Shown one piece after another: positions 25,173 to 34,082 of a stretch of DNA of 64,000 bases. The stretch comes from Rhodocyclaceae bacterium (lineage in GTDB: Bacteria; Pseudomonadota; Gammaproteobacteria; Burkholderiales; Rhodocyclaceae). A model generated the notes under the pieces. It had not been told where the DNA came from. It ran no database searches and was given only the letters and a program-made list of their open reading frames with translations. Made by a program: the position numbers and the translations under genes. The stretch is from assembly GCA_016702335.1 (NCBI GenBank), contig JADJEF010000003.1:437370-501369 (forward strand), read 5' to 3'. Every line of letters begins with the position of its first letter. Position 1 is the first letter of the stretch.

Positions 25173-27500
25173 TCAGGCGCTGAACTCGGCGCCACGGTCG
25201 GTCAGCGCGGCGGTTAGTGGGGCGAGAAGTGCCGGGAGCTGCTGATGCAGCGCACGCGTTTGGTCGGGTACGCCTTCCTTGATCGCACTCTCCAGCAGCT
25301 GGCAATGGTCGGCCAGGCGCGTAGCCCCGATGGCACGTGCCGATGACTTCATGCGGTGAGCTTCGGCGCGCAACGTATCCCAGTCGTTTTGGGCGACGAC
25401 CTGATTGATCAGGGGAATCCAGACTTCCAGACTGCGGGCGAACTTACGTAAAAAGCGGCTTTGCGCATTCGGGTCAATGCCGACAAAACGCGCGAGCATG
25501 TCCGGGTCAAAGTCGGCGGACGTGCCCGCTGGGCTGGCAGGGCTGGCAGGGTCGGCAATCGACGTCAGCGCGGGACGTGCTGTCGCCTCGGGCGTAAGCC
25601 AGGCGGCCAGACGCTCACCGAGCAGATCAAGCGGAGCCGGTTTGACAAGCACCTCGTCCATACCGGATTCACGGCAGCGTGCCGCGTCGCCGGCCAGCAC
25701 GTGAGCCGTTAGCGCCACGATGGGTACATGCCGCGAGGCGTGTCCGCTGGCCGTCAGTTCGGCTTCCCGGCGGCGGATTTCGCGGGTGAGGGCAAAGCCG
25801 TCGGTCACCGGCATCTCGCAGTCGGTGACAATCAGGGCATGGTGCCCCGGTTCGTATGTTTTCAAGGCTTCCGCGCCGTCTTCGGCCAGATCGTAGTCGT
25901 AGCCCAACTCGTCAAGCTGCTTGGCAATCAACTCAAGATTGACCAAGTTATCTTCGGCGACCAACACACGAGTGCGAGCGCCATCCTTGGTCGCGGGTGC
26001 GCGCAGCCCGGTGGGCGGGCGCGATTCGCCCGGCTTGAGGGGGGCCGGGGTATAGATCGCCGGGTTAACCTCACCTGACTCACCCGCTGGCGCAAAGGGA
26101 ATCATCACGGTGAAACAGGCGCCTTCGCCCGGCGTGCTGTCAGCGTCAATTACGCCGCCCATCAAGCCTACCAGCCGGTGACTGATCGCCAAACCCAGTC
26201 CGGTGCCGCCGAAGCGGCGAGCCACCGAGTTGTCGGCTTGGGTGAAGGGGGTAAAGAGCCTGGCCTTGACCTCCGGGGTGAAGCCTTGTCCGGAATCGAT
26301 AACTTGCACCCTTGCCCACGATACTCCGGGAACCTCGCTGGTCGCCCGGTCGGCCCTGAGCTTGACCGTACCGCCTGCGGGAGTGAACTTGCAGGCGTTG
26401 GAAAGCAGGTTCATCAGTACCTGGCTGAGGCGGAAGCCATCGCCCAGAACGCGGTGCGGCAGATCATCGGCAATCTCCAGCGTGAGTGTGACGCCCTTAT
26501 GCCGGGCAATGTGCTCCATAGCGGCAGCTACGGCTTTCAGGGTTCCCGGCAGGCTGAACGGCACGGTTTCCAGCGCCAGGTGTCCGCCATCGATCTTTGA
26601 GAAATCGAGAATGTCGTTGATGATGTGCAACAGCAGCTGCGCCGAGTATTGCGTCGTGGCCAGCATGGCCCGCTGCTCGGGGTCGGAAAGCTGGCGCTCG
26701 AGCAGTTCGATCATGCCCATGACCCCATTGATCGGCGTGCGAATCTCGTGACTCATTACGGCCAGGAATCTCGATTTGGCCGTATTGGCGTCTTCTGCTA
26801 CGCGACGGGCTTGCTCCAGTTCGAAAGTGCGCTCGGTGATACGTTCTTCCAACTCGGCGATGAGCCGAAAGATTGCCTGCTCCGCCTGTTCGCGCTGGGT
26901 GATGTTGCCCCCGAGCAGGCTGGAAATCTGCCTGGCCAGACCCAGGGCAAAATCGCGTATGCCCTCGCTCGACTTCATGTCACCCAGCGTGCGCAGGATC
27001 AGATCGACGCCACGCTGCGTCGAGCCGACGGCATGGATCTGATCGTAAGAGCGAATCGCGGCGGTCAGCGCGACGTAGAGCTGATTGCGTGTCAGCTCGG
27101 CTTTGGTGCGGTAGTCGTTGATATCGTAGTCGCGAATAACATCCATCGCCGGCGCATAGCCTGGTTGACCGGTGCGCAGGATGATGCGGGTCTCAAGAAT
27201 TTCCAGCTCGCGGCGAATCGTGCGTACCAGACGCAGCCCGGCATCCGGTGTTTCCATCACCACGTCCAGCAAGATGACCGCGATGTCTTTTTCTTTCGTC
27301 AGCAGTTCTGCGGCTTCGGCGGCGCAGTAGGCATGCAGAAAAGCAAGCGATTGCCCCTGTATGGTGGTGTTTTTGAGGGCAAGTTCGGTGGAGGAATGGA
27401 CGTCGATATCGTCATCGATAATGAGCACGCGCCACGCGGCCTTGCCCTTGGTGGCATCGGGTTCATCATCTTCGACCAGGGAAAGGAAATCATCGCTCAC
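25173..27500 (-). CDS. Hybrid sensor histidine kinase with two receiver domains, DUF3369-like region and Hpt
   Basis: A 775-residue cytoplasmic phosphorelay protein. Order of domains: receiver 1 (LIIDDDIDVHSSTELAL, phospho-Asp in LLDVVMETPDAG), a DUF3369-like sensing region (residues ~150-200, AFLHAYCAAEAAELL and TRIILRTGQPGYAP), and a coiled coil. The kinase domain (SHEIRTPINGVMGMIELL, N-box near LMNLLSNACKFTP, G-boxes DSGQGF and GTGLGLAI) leads to receiver 2 (VLVAEDNLVNLELI, phospho-Asp in VTDCEMPVTDG). The last domain is Hpt (EAHRMKSSARAIGA). No membrane span, so the input is internal. GTG start. The upstream response-regulator gene lies 14 bp away on the same strand and is the probable partner. 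Target genes are not visible. Confidence 0.88.
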   Translation of the reverse strand: MSDDFLSLVEDDEPDATKGKAAWRVLIIDDDIDVHSSTELALKNTTIQGQSLAFLHAYCAAEAAELLTKEKDIAVILLDVVMETPDAGLRLVRTIRRELEILETRIILRTGQPGYAPAMDVIRDYDINDYRTKAELTRNQLYVALTAAIRSYDQIHAVGSTQRGVDLILRTLGDMKSSEGIRDFALGLARQISSLLGGNITQREQAEQAIFRLIAELEERITERTFELEQARRVAEDANTAKSRFLAVMSHEIRTPINGVMGMIELLERQLSDPEQRAMLATTQYSAQLLLHIINDILDFSKIDGGHLALETVPFSLPGTLKAVAAAMEHIARHKGVTLTLEIADDLPHRVLGDGFRLSQVLMNLLSNACKFTPAGGTVKLRADRATSEVPGVSWARVQVIDSGQGFTPEVKARLFTPFTQADNSVARRFGGTGLGLAISHRLVGLMGGVIDADSTPGEGACFTVMIPFAPAGESGEVNPAIYTPAPLKPGESRPPTGLRAPATKDGARTRVLVAEDNLVNLELIAKQLDELGYDYDLAEDGAEALKTYEPGHHALIVTDCEMPVTDGFALTREIRRREAELTASGHASRHVPIVALTAHVLAGDAARCRESGMDEVLVKPAPLDLLGERLAAWLTPEATARPALTSIADPASPASPAGTSADFDPDMLARFVGIDPNAQSRFLRKFARSLEVWIPLINQVVAQNDWDTLRAEAHRMKSSARAIGATRLADHCQLLESAIKEGVPDQTRALHQQLPALLAPLTAALTDRGAEFSA

Positions 27501-27514
27501 GACAGGGCTTTCGC

Positions 27515-28633
27515 TCAGGCCTGATTCAGCTGTTTCAAAAGCTCCGCCATGTGCGCATCACTGGTGCTATCGGCGTTGTACAGCGACAGTGCCTGCTCAA
27601 CCGCGTGTTGGGCTAACTCGGCCAGCTCGCGTTCCTGGATTTCCTTGAGGCCCATGCTCAGCATCGATCGCTCAAGCGTGATGCGGAAATCACTGAAGAT
27701 CCGCGATGTTGCCTGACGTTGAGAGTGCCGTTGCTTGTCGATTTCATGCAGCGTCTCGCGGGTACCGTCAATCAGGCGCTTGAGCGCCGCCTGCTGCTGA
27801 CTGAGCCGGTATTCGCCGTCAAGCGAGGTGACGCGCTCATCCGCCCCTTCGGCGAGCAGGGCGAGATTGTCTTTCATGCGCCCGTAGCGGTCTGGATCTT
27901 CCTTGGGCATGTTGCGCACAATGATCGTGGCACCCGGATAACTGAAGGAGGTGCGGGTGCCGAAATCGACAGTGCGGCCCTGGTTGGCCATATTGGTCAG
28001 CACCGACTCCTCAAGCGGCGAGCACGGCCCCTCGGCATTCCGTGCGACGGCTCCCTGCTCGCCGCGCAGTTGCACGCTACAGTCCAGACCGTGTCCCTGA
28101 GTGACTCTAAGTACCTCGCGCGCGATGGCTTCATAGTTGGTGCAGGCAAAACTGGCGCGCAGAAATCTCAGGACCGCCCCTACTTCGGCAGCACTGGACA
28201 TCGCCGTAAGGGCAGTCGCGAACGCGCCGGACAGCTCGGTCTTTAGCGTCGCCTGCTCATCGCGAATCTTGAGTACCCGGGCCACTTTGTTGCGCAGTTC
28301 GCCCGGTACCATGGGTTTGAGGAGATAGTCGTCTCCACCCGCTTCGTAGCCGGCAAGTCGCTCGTCAGCGCCCACCATGCCGGAAAGGAAGATTACCGGC
28401 AGTTCGCTATGCTGGAGATTGTTACGAATTTCACGACACACGTCATAGCCGCTCATCCCGGGCATGGAAACATCCAGCAGTACCAGATGTGGCGTACTTG
28501 ACTGGAGGGCGACCAAGGCTTCCTCTCCGCTCGCCGCGTGTTGCACGGTATAGTCCCCGTTCAGCGCCTCCTGCGCGAGGTCTGCTGCAAACTCATCATC
28601 TTCGACCAACATAATCACTGGCTTGTCGCGCAT
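27515..28633 (-). CDS. Receiver-domain response regulator with coiled-coil C-terminus
   Basis: A 372-residue protein with an N-terminal CheY-like receiver (MLVEDDEFAADLAQEAL, phospho-Asp in LVLLDVSMPGMSGYD, KP in LLKPMVPGEL). It is followed by a ~130-residue middle part with conserved cysteines (LDCSVQLRGEQG) that may be a GAF-like or sensory fold, and a C-terminal helical region (SQQQAALKRLIDGTRETLHE). No DNA-binding domain or output enzyme is recognisable. It is co-transcribed with the hybrid kinase downstream of it. A role as a relay or scaffold protein is possible; the function of the C-terminus is unknown. Confidence 0.8.
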   Translation of the reverse strand: MRDKPVIMLVEDDEFAADLAQEALNGDYTVQHAASGEEALVALQSSTPHLVLLDVSMPGMSGYDVCREIRNNLQHSELPVIFLSGMVGADERLAGYEAGGDDYLLKPMVPGELRNKVARVLKIRDEQATLKTELSGAFATALTAMSSAAEVGAVLRFLRASFACTNYEAIAREVLRVTQGHGLDCSVQLRGEQGAVARNAEGPCSPLEESVLTNMANQGRTVDFGTRTSFSYPGATIIVRNMPKEDPDRYGRMKDNLALLAEGADERVTSLDGEYRLSQQQAALKRLIDGTRETLHEIDKQRHSQRQATSRIFSDFRITLERSMLSMGLKEIQERELAELAQHAVEQALSLYNADSTSDAHMAELLKQLNQA

Positions 28634-28758
28634 GCCGCCTCTCCCTGTATGCTTTGTGGTACTGCCGCGTCGCTCTCAGGCTCCGCAGACTGAGAGTGAG
28701 CTTACCGGATTTTCCGCATTCTTTTCCCGGCAAGTGTGACGCGCCTGATAACTAGCCG

Positions 28759-30084
28759 ATGCCAGATCTCTTCCCCGCTGCTGCTTCGAATGTGCCCCTT
28801 GCCGAACGTTTTCGGCCGACGGCGCTTGACCAGATGGTCGGGCAACGGCATCTGGTCGGAGCGGGCAAGCCGCTGCGCCTGGCGTTCGACGCTGGCACGC
28901 CGCACTCGATGATTTTGTGGGGCCCGCCCGGTGTGGGCAAGACCACGCTCGCGCGTCTGATGGCGAGCAGCTTCGATGCCGAGTTTGTGGCGCTGTCCGC
29001 GGTTTTTTCCGGCGTCAAGGATATTCGCGACGCCATGCAGCAGGCCGAGTCAGCGCAGCAGCGCGGACGGCATACCATCCTTTTTGTTGATGAGGTCCAT
29101 CGCTTCAACAAAGCCCAGCAGGACGCATTTTTGCCCTATGTCGAACGGGGTACCGTGACCTTCATTGGTGCCACCACCGAAAACCCGTCGTTCGAAGTGA
29201 ATTCAGCGCTGCTCTCGCGCGCTGCGGTGTATGTGCTCAAGAGCCTGACCGATGACGAACTGGGCGAGCTGCTTGACCGCGCCGCTGCGGAGGCCTTGTC
29301 AGACATCGAGATCGAACCCGAGGCGCGTGTCCGCCTGATCGGCTATGCCGATGGCGATGCGCGGCGCCTGCTCAACGTCGTGGAAACCCTCGGCACAGCG
29401 CTGCGCGCCGCACATTTTCCCGATAATCGCCGTGTCGCCAGCGCCGACTTCCTGCAACAGACGCTGGCCAGCGACATGCGCCGGTTCGACAAGGGCGGCG
29501 ATGCCTTTTACGACCAGATCTCGGCGCTGCACAAGTCGGTGCGCGGCTCCAATCCCGACGCCGCACTGTACTGGTTGCTCCGCATGCTTGATGGTGGCGC
29601 TGATCCGCTGTATCTCGGGCGGCGCATCGTGCGCATGGCGATTGAAGACATTGGCCTGGCCGATCCGCGTGCGCACGACATCGCGCTCAGCGCCTGCGCC
29701 ACCTACGAGCGACTGGGTAGCCCGGAAGGCGAACTGGCGCTGGCCAATGCGGTCATTTATCTGGCGATTGCGGCCAAATCGAACGCCGCCTACAACGCTT
29801 ACAATGCGGCCCGCGCCTTCGTTGCCAAAGATGCATCGCGCCCGGTGCCCGAGCACCTGCGCAATGCACCCACCAAGCTGATGAAGGCGCTGGGCTACGG
29901 CGCTGCTTACCGGTACGCCCACGACGAGGCCGAGGGCTATGCAGCGGGCGAAAACTACCTGCCCGACGGCATGCCTGCACCGAACTGGTACCAGCCCGTG
30001 CCGCGCGGCCTGGAAAAGAAAATCGCCGAGAAGCTGGCGCACCTGCGGCAGCTCGACCGGCAAGCAACAAGAGACAAGGACTGA
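28759..30084 (+). CDS. rarA: Replication-associated recombination protein A (AAA+ ATPase)
   Basis: RarA (MgsA) is a conserved AAA+ clamp-loader-like ATPase acting at stalled replication forks. The 441 residues show Walker A (WGPPGVGKTTLARLM), Walker B (ILFVDEVHRFNKAQQDAFL), sensor 1 (FIGATTENPSFEVNSALLSRA) split over two segments, and the C-terminal tetramerisation region. A reverse-orientation copy of the dispersed repeat is read in frame as RRVASADF around residue 225. It is next to serS, 6 bp apart, an order shared with many proteobacteria (lolA-rarA-serS). Confidence 0.95.
   Translation: MPDLFPAAASNVPLAERFRPTALDQMVGQRHLVGAGKPLRLAFDAGTPHSMILWGPPGVGKTTLARLMASSFDAEFVALSAVFSGVKDIRDAMQQAESAQQRGRHTILFVDEVHRFNKAQQDAFLPYVERGTVTFIGATTENPSFEVNSALLSRAAVYVLKSLTDDELGELLDRAAAEALSDIEIEPEARVRLIGYADGDARRLLNVVETLGTALRAAHFPDNRRVASADFLQQTLASDMRRFDKGGDAFYDQISALHKSVRGSNPDAALYWLLRMLDGGADPLYLGRRIVRMAIEDIGLADPRAHDIALSACATYERLGSPEGELALANAVIYLAIAAKSNAAYNAYNAARAFVAKDASRPVPEHLRNAPTKLMKALGYGAAYRYAHDEAEGYAAGENYLPDGMPAPNWYQPVPRGLEKKIAEKLAHLRQLDRQATRDKD
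29428..29450 (-). repeat. Dispersed short repeat, in frame inside rarA
   Basis: A copy in the opposite orientation to the gene, read as NRRVASADF. It shows that the element can be read in frame from either strand. Confidence 0.75.
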
Positions 30085-30089
30085 GCACC

Positions 30090-31373
30090 ATGCTGGATAT
30101 TCAATTACTGCGCACCCACCTGACTGACGTTGCCGCTCGTCTGGCGGGCCGAAAATATGTGCTGGATACGGCAGCCTTCGAGGCGCTGGAGGCGGAGCGC
30201 AAACGGCTGCAGACGCGCACACAAGAGTTGCAGGCGCAGCGCAATGCGCTCTCCAAGCAAGTGGGCATGCTCAAGGGCAAGGGTGAGGATGCGTCGGCTG
30301 TGCTGGCGCAGGTGGCGGGATTGGGCGATGAACTCAAGGTCTCCGAGGCCGCCCTGGCGGAGTTGCTGCCGCGCTTTGACGCCTTTGTGTCGGTTATTCC
30401 GAACTTGCCGCACGAGAGTGTGCCGGTCGGCCACGATGAAGCCGGCAATGTCGAAGTGCTGCGCTGGGGCAGCCCGCGTGCCTTCGATTTCGCGGTTCAG
30501 GATCATGTCGATGTCGGCGCTGCGCTGGGTCTTGATTTTGAAACCGCTGCCAAGATTTCAGGAGCCCGCTTCTCGCTGCTCAAGGGACCGATGGCGCGCC
30601 TGCATCGTGCGCTCGCCCAGTTCATGCTCGATGTGCATACCAACGAGCATGGCTACACCGAGCTCTATGCACCCTATCTGGTCAATGCCGACAGCATGTT
30701 CGGAACCGGGCAGTTGCCCAAGTTCGAAGAAGACCTGTTCAAGGTACCGCGTGCTGATGGCACGTGCCTGTATCTGATTCCTACGGCCGAAGTGCCGGTC
30801 ACCAATATCGTGCGTGACGAAATACTGGCCGCTGATGCGGTGCCGTTGAAATTCGTTTGCCATACCCCGTGCTTTCGTTCCGAGGCCGGCAGCTACGGGC
30901 GCGATACGCGCGGCATGATCCGCCAGCACCAGTTCGACAAGGTGGAGTTGGTGCAAGTCGTGAAGCCTGAAGATTCCTGGGCCGCCCTCGAACAACTGAC
31001 GGGTCATGCCGAGGCGATTCTGCAAAAACTCGAGCTGCCGTATCGCAAGGTGGCGCTATGCACCGGCGACATGGGTTTTTCTGCGGCCAAGACCTACGAT
31101 CTGGAAGTCTGGTTGCCGGCGCAGAACGCCTACCGGGAAATCTCCTCGTGCTCCAATTTCGAGGCCTTCCAGGCCCGGCGCATGCAGGCGCGTTTCCGCA
31201 ACGAGAAAAACAAGCCCGAACTCGTGCACACTCTCAACGGTTCCGGTCTTGCTGTCGGGCGCACCTTGGTCGCGGTGCTCGAGAATTTTCAGAATGCCGA
31301 CGGTTCGGTGGGCATTCCGGTGGCACTGCGTCCGTATTTGGGCGGAATCGATACGCTCATCCCCGCACCCTGA
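30090..31373 (+). CDS. serS: Seryl-tRNA synthetase
   Basis: SerS charges tRNA-Ser (and tRNA-Sec). The 427 residues comprise the N-terminal long antiparallel coiled coil (residues ~30-100) that grips the long variable arm of tRNA-Ser, and a class II catalytic core. Motif 2 reads CFRSEAGSYGRDTRGMIRQH and motif 3 LNGSGLAVGRTLVAVLENF. A tRNA-Ser(CGA) gene lies 102 bp downstream, so the enzyme and one substrate are neighbours. The start is six bases after the rarA stop. Confidence 0.97.
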   Translation: MLDIQLLRTHLTDVAARLAGRKYVLDTAAFEALEAERKRLQTRTQELQAQRNALSKQVGMLKGKGEDASAVLAQVAGLGDELKVSEAALAELLPRFDAFVSVIPNLPHESVPVGHDEAGNVEVLRWGSPRAFDFAVQDHVDVGAALGLDFETAAKISGARFSLLKGPMARLHRALAQFMLDVHTNEHGYTELYAPYLVNADSMFGTGQLPKFEEDLFKVPRADGTCLYLIPTAEVPVTNIVRDEILAADAVPLKFVCHTPCFRSEAGSYGRDTRGMIRQHQFDKVELVQVVKPEDSWAALEQLTGHAEAILQKLELPYRKVALCTGDMGFSAAKTYDLEVWLPAQNAYREISSCSNFEAFQARRMQARFRNEKNKPELVHTLNGSGLAVGRTLVAVLENFQNADGSVGIPVALRPYLGGIDTLIPAP

Positions 31374-31458
31374 TTCGCTGCGTGCAGGCGGGCTGCCCGG
31401 AGTCGTTGAGCAGACAAATTTCTCGCCGCGTTCAGGGTTAATTGCGGGCACGCGTGGC

Positions 31459-31464
31459 TATAAT
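31459..31464 (+). promoter_or_regulatory. -10 box for tRNA-Ser
   Basis: A perfect TATAAT ending 10 bp before the tRNA gene, in a stretch of higher AT content. No good -35 is seen (TTAATT at 31438 is too close). Confidence 0.55.
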
Positions 31465-31474
31465 TCGCGGCGTC

Positions 31475-31564
31475 GGAGGGGTGGCAGAGTGGTCGAATGT
31501 ACCTGACTCGAAATCAGGCGATGTCGCAAGGCATCCGTGGGTTCGAATCCCACCCCCTCCGCCA
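31475..31564 (+). tRNA. serU-like: tRNA-Ser (anticodon CGA)
   Basis: A 90-nt class II tRNA with acceptor stem GGAGGGG / CCCCTCC, the anticodon loop CTCGAAA between CCTGA and TCAGG (anticodon CGA, reads UCG), a long variable arm, the T-loop GTTCGAATC and an encoded CCA end (GCCA). Its 3' end marks the border between conserved chromosome and the lipase array, and an AT-rich stretch follows at once. Confidence 0.97.
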
Positions 31565-31897
31565 CCTGTGCTTGATAACGTGTTGTTTTGTAAAAGTTAA
31601 ATAGAAATAATAGTTTTTTAACCCACAAATCAACCCGCAAAATTATCTGGGCTCGCTTAAGTACAAAGTACGTGGGGTGCCGGCGATTCGCCCTCGCAAT
31701 TCGCATAGCTCTCGCCGAAGCAAGATGTTCACGCGATTCCGAGCATCGCAATGATTTCGTCGATGATCATGCTTTCAGACGTGACAAAAAATTGCGCCTG
31801 CACATTCATTTTGCGAGCTTGATTGGGACCTAACCCCGAGAATTTTGCTTGAGCGGATGTTGTGCGTCCGGGACATAGCGAAATAGCCAGCGAGCGA
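31565..31897. other. Spacer between tRNA-Ser and the lipase array
   Basis: A 333-bp stretch, AT-rich in its first ~110 bp, that holds no convincing gene. On the minus strand a short open stretch of about 50 codons ends MIIDEIIAMLGIA at ~31744; it starts in line with the end of the array and may be the last piece of a broken gene. No att-site copy of the tRNA end and no integrase were found in the window. Confidence 0.4.
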
Positions 31898-33280
31898 CTA
31901 AGTACGCCCCGACACTAGGCCTTGCGCGGTAGAGCGCTGGCCTATCGGCACCAAGTTGAGCAGGGTGTTCTGCACGCTGAGGCTGTCGACGATCAGCACG
32001 AGGCTGTGGTCGTCGCCGAAGTCACTACGCCCATAGCCATCGACCAGCATCTTGCCGAACGACGTCAGCACATCGCGGACTACGCCCCCGCGCACGTTGG
32101 GCTGGTCTTCTATCGCGATGCGCACGTCGGTGCCGACGTGGTATTGCGAGTTGGCCACCAGCGACCACGGGGTGTCGGCGACGACGTCGTACTGGTTGGC
32201 GAGGGGTGTTAGCGAGGCATGGGGCTCAGGCTTGTCGCCGATGGTGATCTTGCCTTTAGTGTGCTCGCCAGCCAGCAAGACGGCGAGGCGGTAGTCGAGG
32301 GATTGGGTCTGAATCGCGCTGGCAAGCACTTCCTGCGGTCGTTTGCCCTTGCCCTTGCCTTCGGATGAGATGGTCGTGAGGTAGGTGGCCTGCTTTTGCT
32401 GGGCGATGATGTCGTCGAGGGCGCTGCGGAGGCGGGCGGCATCGGCGGGCAAGGATGGGGGCGTTGTGTCGATGTCGGCCTCGTTGCCGGCATAGGCCAA
32501 GTTGAGCTCACGCCGTGCGGTGCTCGCTGTCCAGGTGCCGTTGGCGAGGTTCTGGCTGATTTGCTGGTAGATCGGTTGCAGGCGATCGCTCAAATTCAGC
32601 GCTGCCTTGAGCGCTGCCGGGTCGCGGCGTTGAGTGTTGAAGTCGGCAAGCACGCTGGTGAGGCTGTGGCCGGGTTTGACGATGCCAACGCCCGCGCCGT
32701 TGAAAGTGACGACTTGTTGCAGGCTCGCGGTGGGTGGCCCTTGGGAGAGTTCTTCTCTGCGTAGCAAGTTGAAGGCGGTGGCCAAGTGCCCGCCAAGGCT
32801 GTAGCCGGTGACGGAGAAGGTTTGGCCGCCCAGCCTGGTGGGGTCGGAAGCCAGTTCCTTGTACCAGTCTTCCATGTCGGCAATCTGACCAAAGGCCCAG
32901 CCCTTGGCAAAGATTTCCTGCGTGTTCGTGGCGACGTTGTCGCGGATGTGGTCGTCGACGAATTCGGTGGAGCGGAATGAGACGACGAGTTCGCCGGCGA
33001 CGAGTCCTTTGCTCGGGTCGGTGATCTTGCTGCGGAACAGGGTGCCGGAGAAGCCGGTGCCGGTGTTGGATCGTTGGTCGACAACTTCCCATTGCTTGGC
33101 GAATTCAGTGGCGGCGATTTCGGTGAAGACGGACGCGTGCTTGTTGCCTTCAATCAGCGCATCAATAAGTTGCTGTCCACTTGCTGCAAGAATTCCTGTT
33201 TTCTCATTGCGAATAAATGCCTCCGCGGCCATTTGAAGGTTCGCGTAGTTCAAGTAAGCAGACACAGCGAGCGTTGTCAT
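31898..33280 (-). CDS. Module H: lipase-domain protein without RTX part
   Basis: A 460-residue protein equal to the N-terminal lipase domain of the array's larger lipases. After a short conserved start (YLNYANLQMAAEAFI) it carries GFSGTLFRS, the oxyanion-type SFRSTEF, the nucleophile elbow VTGYSLGGH (Ser161), VVTFNGAGVG, and near the end DFGDDHSLVLIVDSL, which could supply the catalytic Asp and His. It stops right after NTLLNLVPIGQRS, where module C continues toward the RTX region. It belongs to the FI-NEK lipase subgroup, like module C. The start follows a GGAGAA site embedded in the lipoprotein end, one base after that stop. It is the last gene of the array. Substrate (phospholipid or acylglycerol) is unknown; no signal peptide is visible. 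Confidence 0.8.
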   Translation of the reverse strand: MTTLAVSAYLNYANLQMAAEAFIRNEKTGILAASGQQLIDALIEGNKHASVFTEIAATEFAKQWEVVDQRSNTGTGFSGTLFRSKITDPSKGLVAGELVVSFRSTEFVDDHIRDNVATNTQEIFAKGWAFGQIADMEDWYKELASDPTRLGGQTFSVTGYSLGGHLATAFNLLRREELSQGPPTASLQQVVTFNGAGVGIVKPGHSLTSVLADFNTQRRDPAALKAALNLSDRLQPIYQQISQNLANGTWTASTARRELNLAYAGNEADIDTTPPSLPADAARLRSALDDIIAQQKQATYLTTISSEGKGKGKRPQEVLASAIQTQSLDYRLAVLLAGEHTKGKITIGDKPEPHASLTPLANQYDVVADTPWSLVANSQYHVGTDVRIAIEDQPNVRGGVVRDVLTSFGKMLVDGYGRSDFGDDHSLVLIVDSLSVQNTLLNLVPIGQRSTAQGLVSGRT

Positions 33281-33281
33281 G

Positions 33282-34082
33282 TTAGTTCTCCTGCTTTGGT
33301 TTCAAGACGGACTCTACAAAGGCTTGGGTTTGTCTTCGTTGGGCGGTAAAGCCATGTTGAGGTGCAAATTCCGGACAGGCGTTATCGGCAGCCGATAACC
33401 ATGGCTTCCTGCCACCGGAATTATTGCCCTGCCCGCCATCCATCATGTAACCGATGCGCTCAGCCATGATTTCGTTGGTCTTGAGGTCGATCACCTTGAG
33501 CGAACTGCCGGCGATCCAGTACTCGCGTTCCGCCGGCGTGGATATGTCTTCGTAGGTGACGCCGTAGCGCGAAGCAGGGTTTGGGGCGGGAGTTTTATCG
33601 AGAACGAATTCACGCACCCATTCACCATAGCGCTTGTCGCGAAGCCACGGCTGATCGATTCTTCCGGTATAGCGATAACGTTTGCCATCTTTGGGGTCTA
33701 CGGCGTCGACGTAGCGATAGCCCAGATACTGAGGTGAGCCTGGACTCAGTGAGCCTTTGTTGTTGGCCCAAAAACTCCCTCGGACGAACGTCTCTATGTA
33801 ACCATCACCGCCAGAGTCATGCCCATAGGGGTCGTTTAGCTGAAATTGATCATCGAAATCGGGATCAACATTTCTGGGTCTCACCTTGAGCAGAAATACC
33901 CCTTCGACGTTCTCAGCCGTCCGATGAATAAACACCCCCGCACTCTTGCACCGCTCGGCAAACATCGCCTCGGCGGTCGCCAGACGCGTGCTCGCCGATT
34001 CGGGTTTTTGTTGCGCCGTGGCGGTGCATCCGTTGAGCAGCGCTGCGGCGATCAGCAGTAGGGTACGCAGGGCGCGGTTCAT
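33282..34082 (-). CDS. Module H lipoprotein, candidate cognate partner of lipase H
   Basis: A 266-residue lipoprotein with lipobox LLNGC (Cys19, next residue Thr, so outer-membrane sorting expected). It belongs to the LNGC lineage with B and C: the body shares ERCKSAGVFIHRTAENVEG, KDGKRYRYTGR, YGVTYEDISTPAEREYW and SLKVIDLKTNEIMAE, and it ends with KPKQEN just before the lipase start. The middle segment (QPWLRDKRYGEWVREFVLDK) differs from B and C. I do not recognise a named family; similar gene order is seen for periplasmic immunity proteins of lipase effectors. Its ATG overlaps the stop of the module G lipase (ATGA). Confidence 0.75.
   Translation of the reverse strand: MNRALRTLLLIAAALLNGCTATAQQKPESASTRLATAEAMFAERCKSAGVFIHRTAENVEGVFLLKVRPRNVDPDFDDQFQLNDPYGHDSGGDGYIETFVRGSFWANNKGSLSPGSPQYLGYRYVDAVDPKDGKRYRYTGRIDQPWLRDKRYGEWVREFVLDKTPAPNPASRYGVTYEDISTPAEREYWIAGSSLKVIDLKTNEIMAERIGYMMDGGQGNNSGGRKPWLSAADNACPEFAPQHGFTAQRRQTQAFVESVLKPKQEN

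Noticed and set aside
30505..30525. GATGTCGGCGCTGCG inside serS, resembling the dispersed repeat.
   Set aside because: Only the first part of the core matches and the ACGGCGAT end is missing; the residues (DVGAALGL) are native SerS sequence.
31565..31700. AT-rich DNA after the tRNA as a phage or integrase remnant.
   Set aside because: No integrase motif and no repeat of the tRNA 3' end could be found within the window.
31458..31751. A minus-strand open frame ending in VAEGVGFEPT text.
   Set aside because: It overlaps the tRNA-Ser gene and is a well-known false frame of that tRNA.
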